Positions 29,246-37,647 of a DNA stretch of 64,000 bases are shown in pieces. The stretch spans positions 124,001-188,000 of the forward strand of contig JAEUJQ010000032.1 of assembly GCA_016793095.1 (NCBI GenBank). The letters are read 5' to 3'. The notes below the pieces were generated by a model that did no database searches, was not told the DNA's origin, and worked only from the letters and a program-made list of their open reading frames with translations. Position 1 is the first letter of the stretch; each line of letters begins with the position of its first letter. Source of the DNA: Myxococcaceae bacterium. GTDB lineage: Bacteria; Myxococcota; Myxococcia; Myxococcales; Myxococcaceae. The translations under genes and the position numbers were made by a program.

Positions 29246-30505
29246 ATGAGCTCCCTCCAGCGATTCTTCCGACCGATGGGCCTGCTTCTCGTCAACGCCC
29301 TGAGCAAACTCGCTGCGTTCGCGCTTCTCCCTTTGCTCACTCGAACCCTCAGCATCGACGGCTTCAATCAGTGGGTGCTGGCACAAACCCTGTTTGGAGC
29401 TCTGCCGCTCGTCATGGCCCTCGGCTTGCCAGCCGCGATGTCGAACCGGTTCTTCACCCACGCGGACCCAGGTCGCGGCGACGCGGATGTCGCCGCCATC
29501 GGAAGAATGCTGGAGCGCAGTGCGTTTGCTGGGCTCGCGGTCTTCGGCGGAGTCCTCGGGTTTGTGTCGTTCGCCAATGACCTGCCACTGTCTGCAGCCG
29601 GCGCTCTTGCTCTGAGTGCCACTGGCTCAACCCTCCTACAACTACCTACAACCCATCTGCGCCTCCGCCAACGGACCCACGCCCTCGCAGCTCTTCAGTT
29701 CGCTGACTTCGCCTCAAGCCTCACCTGCATTTCGGCTGGACTGTCGTTGACACACTCGGTCGGGGGCGCGCTGGTGGGACAGGCGCTCGCGCAGAGCATT
29801 CTTGGCGTCTTCTCCGTTTGGTACCTGCGACGTGCGCTCCCTTGCCCAAGCGAACTTCGATTCGAGTCGATCCGGCCGGTCGCCCTGCCAATGGTCCCAC
29901 ACCTCATCGCCAATCAGCTCCAAGTCGTAGCGGACCGCTGGTGCCTCGGCATCTTGGCCCAGCCCGCCGAGCTGTCGCGGTATGCCATTGCAAGCCAACT
30001 GGCCGCGCCCGTCTCGATGGCCAGTGGCGCGTGGAACGAAACTGAGGCCCCCCGGCTGGGAGAACGCTACCGCGTCGATGGCCGGCGCGGCCTTCGAACA
30101 GCCTTCACAGCACAGCCCCTTGGCTTCCTCGTGGTAGCAACCGTCGCTGCTGGATTACTGCTCTTGGGTCTTCCGATCGTCCAGTGGCTCCTAGGTAAGG
30201 ATTTCCGAACCGCTACCGTGCTTTTGCCCGCCATCCTTGCCATAGCAGTCTTCGACTCATTGTACTTTCCAGCAGTTAATGTCCTGTTCCTAACAGGACA
30301 GACTCGATCGATTCCTTTGGTCACGGTTTCTTCGGCACTCGCCGGGCTACTGCTGAATCTCAGTCTTGTGGGCGCCTTCGGCGCCTGGGGGGCCATTACA
30401 GCAAGAGCGGCGGGGGCTGTTGCACGCGTTATGATGCTCGTGGCAGCAGCACGTCAGGCAGCAAAGGAATCGACCCCTCCAGCTCGGCTTGGGCGATGGA
30501 CATGA
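29246..30505 (+). CDS. Wzx-like polysaccharide flippase
   Basis: 419 residues from ATG 29246; an upstream in-frame TTG at 29198 is possible. The protein is largely hydrophobic, with a dozen or so membrane segments visible, beginning MGLLLVNALSKLAAFALLPLLTRTLS, the pattern of MATE/MOP-superfamily Wzx exporters. Wzx moves undecaprenyl-linked repeat units to the periplasmic face of the inner membrane. It starts the rightward run ending with wbpG. One counted stretch (30241-30300) is only 43% GC, far below the core genes. Confidence 0.75.
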   Translation: MSSLQRFFRPMGLLLVNALSKLAAFALLPLLTRTLSIDGFNQWVLAQTLFGALPLVMALGLPAAMSNRFFTHADPGRGDADVAAIGRMLERSAFAGLAVFGGVLGFVSFANDLPLSAAGALALSATGSTLLQLPTTHLRLRQRTHALAALQFADFASSLTCISAGLSLTHSVGGALVGQALAQSILGVFSVWYLRRALPCPSELRFESIRPVALPMVPHLIANQLQVVADRWCLGILAQPAELSRYAIASQLAAPVSMASGAWNETEAPRLGERYRVDGRRGLRTAFTAQPLGFLVVATVAAGLLLLGLPIVQWLLGKDFRTATVLLPAILAIAVFDSLYFPAVNVLFLTGQTRSIPLVTVSSALAGLLLNLSLVGAFGAWGAITARAAGAVARVMMLVAAARQAAKESTPPARLGRWT

Positions 30506-31575
30506 CTCCTTCGGACCTCAAGCCCTACGAAGCCCTCTACCGGACGGGGCGTTTGATGGGTGCGAACCGAGCCCTCCGAGAGTTTCTCGGTTGGCCTGAG
30601 CACTTCCCACTTCCACTCTCGATTTCTCACGGCGTCGATTTCGGCCACTGCTTCCACCCTATGGATGTCGACTCGGCTGAACCAATCCACTGGGCAACCA
30701 ACGAACGGATGGTCAAGTTGGCGCGCATGGTCAAACCGAGCATTCTCGCCCCGCATCCATGGGCTCTGCTCACACGAACCGCCCAACTTGAAACGGGGAA
30801 AGGCGTGTTGGTGATCGGCCCGCCACCAAGTCCTGCCAATGACTCTCGGCTTCACGACCTGATTCGCGACTATTCGCCTCGAGAAACGACCATTCTCGTT
30901 AAGGCTCGCGGCGCGTACCGTGACTCGATTGCATTCTGGCAGAACCAAGGGTTCCATACGATTACCGCTGAATCTCAGGACGGCGGGTTCTATCAACGCC
31001 TCCATTCCATCCTCTCCGCCTACGAGCGTATTGTCAGCCCCACCTTCTCGAGTGCGGCCATTTTCGCGGCGGCGCTGGGCAAGGCGGTCGATCTCCTTCG
31101 TGGCTTCAGTTACACCGCATACGAACCGGCCGACTACGAGAACGAGGTCAATCTCTCATCTCCAGATGCAAGAGCAGTCGTGAAGGTGTTTTGCGGCAAG
31201 TCTCAGACCCAAGCAACTCAAACAGCACAGGATTTGCTCGGCTTCGGAGCCCTTGCGGACTCGCGCCGGGTCCGCAATGAACTTCTCGAGGAGATTCAAC
31301 AATTGCAGCGACCAGTGTACGCCAACCCGAAGAGTTCAGTCCCTGTGATCCTCAGGCAGGAGGCTGCGAGGCTGCTCAACAAACCTGGACTCCTCCGCTT
31401 CTCGACGCGGCAGATCGTTCGAACCCTTCGGCGGAAACACATCTGCATCATGCAGATCAACGAGATTGACGTATGGCTTCATGGGAAGACTGACAACAAC
31501 TTCACCCTGACGCCGGTTCCTTACATGCCCGGCGTCACCGTACCGGGTGCTGCACCCGCCGGCTACTCACGTTGA
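30502..31575 (+). CDS. Unknown protein of the polysaccharide locus
   Basis: 357 residues. I prefer ATG 30502, which overlaps the flippase stop as ATGA; ATG 30496 is also in frame. I do not recognise a named family. An early segment (SISHGVDFGH) and a later WATNERMVKLARM...SILAPHPWALL resemble the HG-I and tip-region patterns of GT-B-like capsule or teichoic-acid transferases, and VIGPPPSPAND could start the second domain. No signal peptide or membrane segment was seen. Operon position makes a glycosyltransferase-like role plausible, no more. GC is low, like its neighbours. Confidence 0.55.
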   Translation: MTPSDLKPYEALYRTGRLMGANRALREFLGWPEHFPLPLSISHGVDFGHCFHPMDVDSAEPIHWATNERMVKLARMVKPSILAPHPWALLTRTAQLETGKGVLVIGPPPSPANDSRLHDLIRDYSPRETTILVKARGAYRDSIAFWQNQGFHTITAESQDGGFYQRLHSILSAYERIVSPTFSSAAIFAAALGKAVDLLRGFSYTAYEPADYENEVNLSSPDARAVVKVFCGKSQTQATQTAQDLLGFGALADSRRVRNELLEEIQQLQRPVYANPKSSVPVILRQEAARLLNKPGLLRFSTRQIVRTLRRKHICIMQINEIDVWLHGKTDNNFTLTPVPYMPGVTVPGAAPAGYSR

Positions 31576-31580
31576 GGGAA
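31574..31580 (+). promoter_or_regulatory. Shine-Dalgarno that sets the TTG start of hisH
   Basis: GAGGGAA lies immediately after the upstream stop, with 2 bases between it and the TTG at 31583. It excludes the longer reading from 31547, which would add a non-homologous N-terminus. Confidence 0.6.
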
Positions 31581-31582
31581 CC

Positions 31583-32206
31583 TTGGCCCGAGTCACAATC
31601 ATCGATTACGGGAACGGCAACGCGAACTCTATTCGCTGGGCGCTTGGTCAATTGGGAGCTACGTCCATCTATAGCCATCTTGCGCAAGACATCGACGGGG
31701 CCGACCACCTGATCCTCCCCGGAGTGGGCCACCATGGTGCTGCGATGGAGTCTCTGCGCAAGCGCGGTCTGCTCACGCCACTAGCGAGAGCAGTTCTCGA
31801 ACGGCGGATCCCAACGCTGGGCATCTGCCTCGGCATGCAACTCATGACTCGGTCGAGCGAGGAGGGCGGTCAACAGAGCCTCTCCTACGTAAACGCTGAA
31901 ACGGTTCGTATTAGACCTGCCGACCGACGAAACTTCAAGGTCCCTCATGTCGGATGGAACACGATATCGAACTCGCCGTCCCTTCTCCTTCGTGGCGTCA
32001 ACGTCGGCAGTCAGCCTTTTTACTTCTGTCATGCATACGCGATTCGCGACGTAACTGGCGCTGACAATATTGCCACTGTTCAATATGATCGCGACTACAT
32101 CGCACTCTTCGAAGCCGGCAACGTGTTTGGCGTTCAGTTTCACCCTGAAAAAAGCCAAGAGCCTGGCCTCAAACTCCTCGAGAACTTCCTGAGGCTTGGA
32201 ACCTAA
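31583..32206 (+). CDS. hisH: HisH-type glutaminase (amidine-forming triad)
   Basis: 207 residues from TTG 31583. Class I glutaminase with Cys82 in GICLGMQLM and the His187/Glu189 pair in GVQFHPEKS, completing the catalytic triad. The opening RVTIIDYGNGNANSIRWAL is the HisH family start. In surface-polysaccharide loci a dedicated HisH/HisF pair supplies ammonia to a WbpG/PseA-type enzyme rather than making histidine. The adjacent hisF and wbpG homologues and the absence of other his genes support that. 3 bp separate it from hisF. Confidence 0.85.
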   Translation: MARVTIIDYGNGNANSIRWALGQLGATSIYSHLAQDIDGADHLILPGVGHHGAAMESLRKRGLLTPLARAVLERRIPTLGICLGMQLMTRSSEEGGQQSLSYVNAETVRIRPADRRNFKVPHVGWNTISNSPSLLLRGVNVGSQPFYFCHAYAIRDVTGADNIATVQYDRDYIALFEAGNVFGVQFHPEKSQEPGLKLLENFLRLGT

Positions 32207-32209
32207 CGC

Positions 32210-32980
32210 ATGTACAGACCTCGCGTCATACCCGTTATTCTCCTTGACGATCGGGGGCACGCCGTCAAGACACAGCGATTCGGGAAACGCATTGACCTTG
32301 GCGACCCCGTGAACGCCGTTAGCCTCTTCAATGCGTTCCGCGTCGATGAGTTGGTACTGCTCGACATTGATGCATCACGTCAGCAGCGAATGACCTCACA
32401 GACCCTCTTGGCCGATATCGCAGGCGAAGCGAGGATGCCCTTCTCGGTCGGCGGCGGCATTCGAAGTCTCGAGGACATCCGCCGCATCCTGTCTATGGGT
32501 GCGGAGAAAGTGGTCCTTTCGAGCGTGGCCCTCGCCCGCCCTGCTTTCATTCGCGAGGCCGCTGATGCTTTCGGCTCGTCATCGATCGTCGTTTGCATCG
32601 ACGTGAAGCGCCGCTTTCTGCGTGGGAAGACTGTCTATAATTCAGCTTCGCGCCGGAACGAGTCTCTTGGTGCAGTCGAGTTTGCTCGAATGATTGAAGA
32701 ACAAGGAGCGGGCGAGCTGATCCTTCAGTCGGTGGATCATGACGGAACGATGGAGGGATACGACGTCGAACTCTTGAAGTCCATCGCAGAGGAAGTCAGC
32801 GTCCCCGTGATCGCGCTAGGGGGCGCCGGGCGAATTGAGGACCTTCTGCATCTCTACAAAGAAACCGCGGTGAGTGCTCTTGCAGCGGGGAGCCTCTTTG
32901 TCTTTCAAGATTCTCATAGAGGCGTCATGATCAACTACCCGGATAGGGAGACGCTCAGCAGATTCCGAGGCCTTCGATGA
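32210..32980 (+). CDS. hisF: HisF-type ammonia-channel subunit
   Basis: 256 residues, a beta/alpha barrel of the HisF family: RVIPVILLDDRGHAVKT at the start (canonical HisF has PCLD here), VGGGIRSLEDI and VVCIDVKRR (catalytic Asp region), ALGGAGRIEDL. The changed first catalytic loop suits the HisF2 branch, which passes ammonia to a sugar amidotransferase and does not make imidazole glycerol phosphate. The stop overlaps the first copy of a 44-bp tandem duplication, so its last 13 codons are repeated downstream. Confidence 0.85.
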   Translation: MYRPRVIPVILLDDRGHAVKTQRFGKRIDLGDPVNAVSLFNAFRVDELVLLDIDASRQQRMTSQTLLADIAGEARMPFSVGGGIRSLEDIRRILSMGAEKVVLSSVALARPAFIREAADAFGSSSIVVCIDVKRRFLRGKTVYNSASRRNESLGAVEFARMIEEQGAGELILQSVDHDGTMEGYDVELLKSIAEEVSVPVIALGGAGRIEDLLHLYKETAVSALAAGSLFVFQDSHRGVMINYPDRETLSRFRGLR

Positions 32981-33028
32981 CCCCGGATAGGGAGACGCTC
33001 AGCAGATTCCGAGGCCTTCGATGACCCC
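32938..33028 (+). repeat. Perfect 44-bp tandem duplication at the hisF/wbpG junction
   Basis: Bases 32941-32984 and 32985-33028 are identical. Three further bases (CCC) before each copy also match, so 47 bp are shared. Each copy carries the end of hisF, its TGA, a GAGG ribosome site and the ATGACCCC start of wbpG. Before the duplication hisF and wbpG must have overlapped by ATGA. Confidence 0.95.
32977..33024 (+). CDS. Duplication-born 15-residue mini-ORF
   Basis: ATG 32977 overlaps the hisF stop (ATGA) and reads MTPDRETLSRFRGLR before a TGA that overlaps the wbpG start (ATGA again). It reuses the C-terminal tail of HisF and exists only because of the 44-bp duplication. It is likely a by-product that keeps translational coupling intact rather than a functional peptide. 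Confidence 0.4.
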   Translation: MTPDRETLSRFRGLR

Positions 33029-34157
33029 ACAGCGCAGTTATCAGATCTGCACGCGATGCGCCATGGACACATCTGATCCATGGATCAGGTTCGACGGAGA
33101 TGGACACTGCAATCACTGCAACGATTTTCTCACGATCCGGGCCAACCTCCTGAATCGACAGGAAGGCACTGGAGCGTTGGGTCAACTCTTCAAGCAGGTG
33201 ACGGCGAAAGGGCGTGGGAAGAAGTATGACTGTGTCATCGGCATGAGCGGCGGTGTTGACAGTTCTTACGTAGCAGTATTGGCTGCAGAGCAAGGCCTTC
33301 GTGTTCTTGCTGTTCACCTCGACAACGGCTGGAACTCGCCTGTTGCTGTCGAGAATATCAACAAACTCGTCAAGCGCCTCGGCTTCGGCTACGCGTCGCT
33401 CGTATTGCCTTGGAGCGATTTCAAGAAAGTCCAAGTTTCTTTTCTCCGCGCTTCTGTGCCTGAAGCTGAAACACCGACCGACGTTGCGATCCAACGCGCG
33501 GTCTTTGGCGAAGCCTCTCGCCATGGAGTGCGGTACATCCTGAGCGGCGGAAATCTGGCTAGTGAGGGAATCTTGCCGGCCTGCTGGCATTACAATGCGA
33601 GAGACACTCGGTATTCGTACGCTGTACTCGACGCCGCGAACTGCCCGCGCAAGCACTTCTCCTCCTTGAAGTTCGGCTGGCCCGAAGAGATCTACTACCG
33701 CGGCGTGCGCGGGATTCGAACCCTCTACCCTCTCAATGCGATTAACTACGACAAGGCTGCTGCACGAAAGAGACTCGAGACAGATTTCGATTGGAAATAC
33801 TACGGCTCAAAGCACGGCGAGTCCAAGTTCACTCGCTTTGTTCAGACGTACTACCTGCCGAAGAAACATGGCATCGACTATCGTAGAGCCACGCTGTCGA
33901 GCGAGTTGTGTCTTGGTGTTGTTTCCAGGACCGCCGCGCTTGAGGTGCTCTCTACGTCACCGTACGATCCATCAACAATTGGCTCTGAGCAGAAGTTCAT
34001 CGCCAAGAAACTTGGCCTTGGAGACGAAGAACTTGAGGAGATTATCCGCCTGCCACCGAAGTACTACCGTGACTACGCCAACGACGAGCAGTTTCTCAGC
34101 AAGCTCTACGACCTCTATCGCTGGTTTTACCGAAAGCCGAAGACCTCGAACTTCTAG
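33021..34157 (+). CDS. wbpG: N-acetyl sugar amidotransferase (WbpG/PseA family)
   Basis: 378 residues. An N-terminal Cys cluster (CTRCAMDT...CNHC) precedes an ATP-pyrophosphatase PP-loop, IGMSGGVDSSY near residue 75, and HLDNGWNS. WbpG/PseA enzymes activate an acetamido group on a UDP-sugar or nonulosonate precursor and use ammonia to form an acetamidino group. HisH and HisF directly upstream would supply that ammonia. ATG 33021 sits in the second copy of the 44-bp duplication with GAGG 7 bases upstream. Sampled GC is 48% (33781-33840). Confidence 0.85.
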   Translation: MTPQRSYQICTRCAMDTSDPWIRFDGDGHCNHCNDFLTIRANLLNRQEGTGALGQLFKQVTAKGRGKKYDCVIGMSGGVDSSYVAVLAAEQGLRVLAVHLDNGWNSPVAVENINKLVKRLGFGYASLVLPWSDFKKVQVSFLRASVPEAETPTDVAIQRAVFGEASRHGVRYILSGGNLASEGILPACWHYNARDTRYSYAVLDAANCPRKHFSSLKFGWPEEIYYRGVRGIRTLYPLNAINYDKAAARKRLETDFDWKYYGSKHGESKFTRFVQTYYLPKKHGIDYRRATLSSELCLGVVSRTAALEVLSTSPYDPSTIGSEQKFIAKKLGLGDEELEEIIRLPPKYYRDYANDEQFLSKLYDLYRWFYRKPKTSNF

Positions 34158-34239
34158 AGTATTTGGCACCCTTGTCCACCCTGAGGTCCCACACGCCAGT
34201 CGCCTGGACGCTTTCTCGGCCACTGCGTAGTCCGAGTCC

Positions 34240-35262
34240 ATGAACGTCCTTGTCACGGGGGGTTGCGGCTTCATCGGCTCCAACCTCGTCCATTGGCTCC
34301 GCAAGAACCGCCCGACGTGGACCATCGTCAACCTCGACAAGCTCACCTACGCCGGCAACCTCGAGAACCTCGCGGCGCTCGAGGGCGACCCGAAGCACAT
34401 CTTCGTCCAGGGCGACATCTGCAACCGCGAGCTCGTCGACCACGTCATCCGCACGCACCGCGTCGACGCGATCATGCACCTCGCCGCCGAGAGCCACGTC
34501 GACCGCTCCATCCTCGGCCCCGAGGCCTTCATCAAGACGAACATCCTCGGCACCCAGGTGCTCCTCGAGGCGGCGCGCCACGCGAAGCTCTCCCGCTTCC
34601 TCATGGTGTCCACCGACGAGGTCTACGGCTCGCTCGGCCCCACCGGCTTCTTCACCGAGACGACGCCGCTCGCCGCTTCGAGCCCGTACTCGGCCTCCAA
34701 GGCCTCGGCCGACCTCATCACCCTCGCCTACGAGCACACCTTCGGCCTCGACGTCGTCGTCACCCGCTGCTCGAACAACTACGGCCCCTTCCAGTTCCCC
34801 GAGAAGCTCATCCCCCTCATGGTGATCAACGCGCTCCACGACAAGCCGCTGCCGGTCTACGGCGACGGGCTCAACGTGCGCGACTGGCTCCACGTCGACG
34901 ACCACTGCGCGGCCCTCGTCACGGTGCTCGAGAAGGGCAAGAAGGGCGGCGTGTACAACATCGGCGGCAACTCCGAGCGCACCAACATCGTCATCGTGAA
35001 GACCATCCTCCAGGCGGTCGGCAAGCCCGAGTCGCTCATCAAGTACGTGCAGGACCGACCCGGCCACGACCGGCGCTACGCCATCGACGCGACGAAGATC
35101 CGCACCGAGCTGGGCTGGCAGCCGAGCCGCGTCTTCGAGCAGGCGCTGGCCGAGACCGTGCGCTGGTACCTCGAGCACCGCGCCTGGTGGGAGCACGTCA
35201 CCTCGGGCGCGTACCGGCAGTACTTCGACACGCAGTACAAGGCCCGCCTCGAGAAGCCCTGA
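34240..35262 (+). CDS. rmlB: dTDP-glucose 4,6-dehydratase
   Basis: 340 residues. Rossmann motif VTGGCGFIGSNLV, then HLAAESHVDRSI, the catalytic Thr/Asp/Glu in STDEVYGSL, and YSASKAS with the Tyr/Lys pair. The C-terminal VYNIGGNSERTN region is typical of RmlB. It converts dTDP-glucose to dTDP-4-keto-6-deoxyglucose, the second step of dTDP-L-rhamnose synthesis. It heads a tight rmlBDAC operon (1-bp gap, then 4-bp overlaps), separated from wbpG by 82 bp. GC returns to about 67% here. Confidence 0.95.
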   Translation: MNVLVTGGCGFIGSNLVHWLRKNRPTWTIVNLDKLTYAGNLENLAALEGDPKHIFVQGDICNRELVDHVIRTHRVDAIMHLAAESHVDRSILGPEAFIKTNILGTQVLLEAARHAKLSRFLMVSTDEVYGSLGPTGFFTETTPLAASSPYSASKASADLITLAYEHTFGLDVVVTRCSNNYGPFQFPEKLIPLMVINALHDKPLPVYGDGLNVRDWLHVDDHCAALVTVLEKGKKGGVYNIGGNSERTNIVIVKTILQAVGKPESLIKYVQDRPGHDRRYAIDATKIRTELGWQPSRVFEQALAETVRWYLEHRAWWEHVTSGAYRQYFDTQYKARLEKP

Positions 35263-35263
35263 C

Positions 35264-36163
35264 ATGCGCGTCGCCGTCACGGGCAGCAACGGACTCGTCG
35301 GGCGCCGGCTCGTCGCGCAGTTGCTCGCGGCAGGCCACGAGGTGCTGGGCCTCGCGCGTGGTGAGCGCCGGGTGCCGGGCGCCTTCGCGTACGCCGCCGT
35401 CGACCTCGCCGACGGCGCGCTGCTCACCACGACGCTCACCGGCTTCAGGCCCGACGCCATCATCAACCCGGGCGGCATGACCGACGTCGACGGCTGCGAG
35501 CGCGACCCGGTCGCTGCGTACGACGCCAACGTCTCCGCCGTCGCCACTCTCGCGAAGGTGGCCCGGACGCTGACCGCCCACCTCGTGCACGTCTCGACCG
35601 ACTACGTCTTCGACGGCGAGGACGGCCCCTACTCCGTCGACGCGAAGCCCAACCCGCGCGGCACCTACGCCCTCACCAAGCACGCCGGCGAGCAGACCGT
35701 GAAGGCGCTGCTCCCCGCCTCGCAGTGGACCATCGCCCGCACCGCCGTCGTCTCGGGCTGGCCCTCCACCGGCAAGAACAACTTCGGCTTCTGGCTCATC
35801 TCGTCGCTCGCCCAGGGCAAGCAGGTGCCCCTCTTCGAGGACCAGTGGGTCTCGACCAGCCACGCCACCAACGTCGCGGCGATGCTGAAGGAGCTCGCCG
35901 AGCGGCGCCTCCCGGGCCTCTGGCACACCTGCGGCGCCGAGGTGATGGACCGCGTCACCTTCGGCCGGAGAGTCTGTGAACGTTTCGGCTTCGATGGGGC
36001 ACTCATCAGGCCGAGCCGCATGGCAAACGTGAAGCTCGCCAGCCCGCGGCCCGCGAGGAGCGGACTCGACGTGACGAAGACGACGCAGGCGCTCGAGGCG
36101 AAGCCGTGGTCGGTGGCGCGCGCCCTCGACGAGCTGTTCCGCGAACGACAGGAGAACCCATGA
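35264..36163 (+). CDS. rmlD: dTDP-4-dehydrorhamnose reductase
   Basis: 299-residue SDR with [36 protein letters not shown] (catalytic Tyr/Lys) and a C-terminal substrate domain that includes [13 protein letters not shown]. It makes the last reduction to dTDP-L-rhamnose. The stop overlaps rmlA as ATGA. The alanine-rich first third is more diverged than typical RmlD, so it could be a related deoxysugar reductase, but the operon argues for RmlD. Confidence 0.88.
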   Translation: MRVAVTGSNGLVGRRLVAQLLAAGHEVLGLARGERRVPGAFAYAAVDLADGALLTTTLTGFRPDAIINPGGMTDVDGCERDPVAAYDANVSAVATLAKVARTLTAHLVHVSTDYVFDGEDGPYSVDAKPNPRGTYALTKHAGEQTVKALLPASQWTIARTAVVSGWPSTGKNNFGFWLISSLAQGKQVPLFEDQWVSTSHATNVAAMLKELAERRLPGLWHTCGAEVMDRVTFGRRVCERFGFDGALIRPSRMANVKLASPRPARSGLDVTKTTQALEAKPWSVARALDELFRERQENP

Positions 36164-37038
36164 AGGGCATCGTGCTCGCCGGCGGCTCCGGCACCCGGCT
36201 GTACCCGCTCACCCGCGTCGTGTCGAAGCAGCTGCTGCCCATCTACGACAAGCCGATGGTCTACTACCCGCTGTCGGCGCTCATGCTCGCCGGCATCAGG
36301 GACATCCTGCTCATCTCGACCCCGCAGGACCTGCCCCGCTTCCGCGAGCTCCTGGGCGACGGGAGCCAGTGGGGCCTGTCGCTCTCGTACGCCGAGCAGC
36401 CGAAGCCCGAGGGGCTCGCGCAGGCCTTCATCATCGGCCGCCAGTTCGTGGGGCGCGACCGCGTCGCCATGGTGCTCGGCGACAACATCTTCTACGGCCA
36501 CGGGTTCTCCGAGCTCGTGCAGCGCGCCGCGCGCCTCGAGCAGGGCGCGACCGTGTTCGGCTACTGGGTGCGCGACCCCGAGCGCTACGGCGTCGTCGAG
36601 CTCGACGCCAGCCGCCGCGCCATCAGCATCGAAGAGAAGCCGAAGCAGCCGAAGTCGAACTACGCAGTGACCGGGCTCTACTTCTACGACAACCAGGTCG
36701 TCGACATCGCGGCCCACCTGAAGCCCTCGGCGCGCGGCGAGCTCGAGATCACCGACGTCAACCGCGTCTACCTCGAGAAGCGGCAGCTCACCGTCGAGCT
36801 CATGGGGCGCGGCTTCGCCTGGCTCGACACCGGCACCCACGAGTCGCTCATCGAGGCGTCCGAGTTCATCCACGTCGTCGAGGAGCGCACCGGCCTCAAG
36901 GTCGCCTGCCTCGAGGAGATCGCCTGGCGCATGAAGTACATCGACGACGCCACGCTCGAGCAGCTCGCCCAGCCGATGGCGAAGAACGAGTACGGCCAGT
37001 ACCTGCTCAGCCTGCTCAAGAACAAGGACAAGCTGTGA
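36160..37038 (+). CDS. rmlA: Glucose-1-phosphate thymidylyltransferase
   Basis: 292 residues starting [17 protein letters not shown], the nucleotide-binding loop of RmlA, with [12 protein letters not shown] directly after and [11 protein letters not shown] (metal-binding Asp). It activates glucose-1-phosphate with dTTP, the first step of dTDP-L-rhamnose synthesis. The start is fixed by the ATGA overlap with rmlD, and its stop overlaps the rmlC GTG. Confidence 0.95.
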   Translation: MKGIVLAGGSGTRLYPLTRVVSKQLLPIYDKPMVYYPLSALMLAGIRDILLISTPQDLPRFRELLGDGSQWGLSLSYAEQPKPEGLAQAFIIGRQFVGRDRVAMVLGDNIFYGHGFSELVQRAARLEQGATVFGYWVRDPERYGVVELDASRRAISIEEKPKQPKSNYAVTGLYFYDNQVVDIAAHLKPSARGELEITDVNRVYLEKRQLTVELMGRGFAWLDTGTHESLIEASEFIHVVEERTGLKVACLEEIAWRMKYIDDATLEQLAQPMAKNEYGQYLLSLLKNKDKL

Positions 37039-37586
37039 ACGTCATCGAGACGGCCCTGCCCGGCGTGCTGCTGCTCGAGCCGAAGGTCTTCGGCGACGCC
37101 CGCGGGTTCTTCCTCGAGACGTACCGGGCCGAGCGGTACCGCGAGCTGGGCATCACCGGCCCCTTCGTTCAGGACAACTGGTCGCGGTCGCGTCGCGGCA
37201 TTCTGCGCGGCCTCCACCTGCAGCACCCGAGGGCCCAGGGCAAGCTGGTGATGGTGACCCGCGGCAGCGTGTTCGACGTCGCGGTCGACGTGCGCCGCGG
37301 CTCACCCCACTTCGGCAAGTGGGTCGGCTTCGTGCTGTCGGAAGAGAACAAGCGCCAGATGTGGATTCCCCCCGGCTTCGCGCACGGCTTCTGCGTCACC
37401 AGCGACGAGTGCGACTTCCTCTACAAGTGCACCGAGGTCTACGCGCCCGAACACGAGCGCACGGTCCTGTGGAACGACCCCGCCATCGGCGTGCAGTGGC
37501 CGGTGACGAACCCGGTGCTGTCGAAGAAGGACGAGGCAGCGCTCCCGCTCGCGGCGCACACGCAGTTGATGGACTACCCGGGCTGA
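37035..37586 (+). CDS. rmlC: dTDP-4-dehydrorhamnose 3,5-epimerase
   Basis: 183 residues from GTG 37035, which overlaps the rmlA stop (GTGA). Cupin fold with [28 protein letters not shown] (catalytic His), [16 protein letters not shown] and IPPGFAHGF. It epimerises C3 and C5 of the keto sugar before RmlD. The gene order B-D-A-C is compact and all four steps are present. Confidence 0.94.
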   Translation: MNVIETALPGVLLLEPKVFGDARGFFLETYRAERYRELGITGPFVQDNWSRSRRGILRGLHLQHPRAQGKLVMVTRGSVFDVAVDVRRGSPHFGKWVGFVLSEENKRQMWIPPGFAHGFCVTSDECDFLYKCTEVYAPEHERTVLWNDPAIGVQWPVTNPVLSKKDEAALPLAAHTQLMDYPG

Positions 37587-37647
37587 CTTACGACGGCGCG
37601 GTCGCGCGAACGACGCGCGACGCGTGTCGGGTCCGAAGGAGCGGTTC

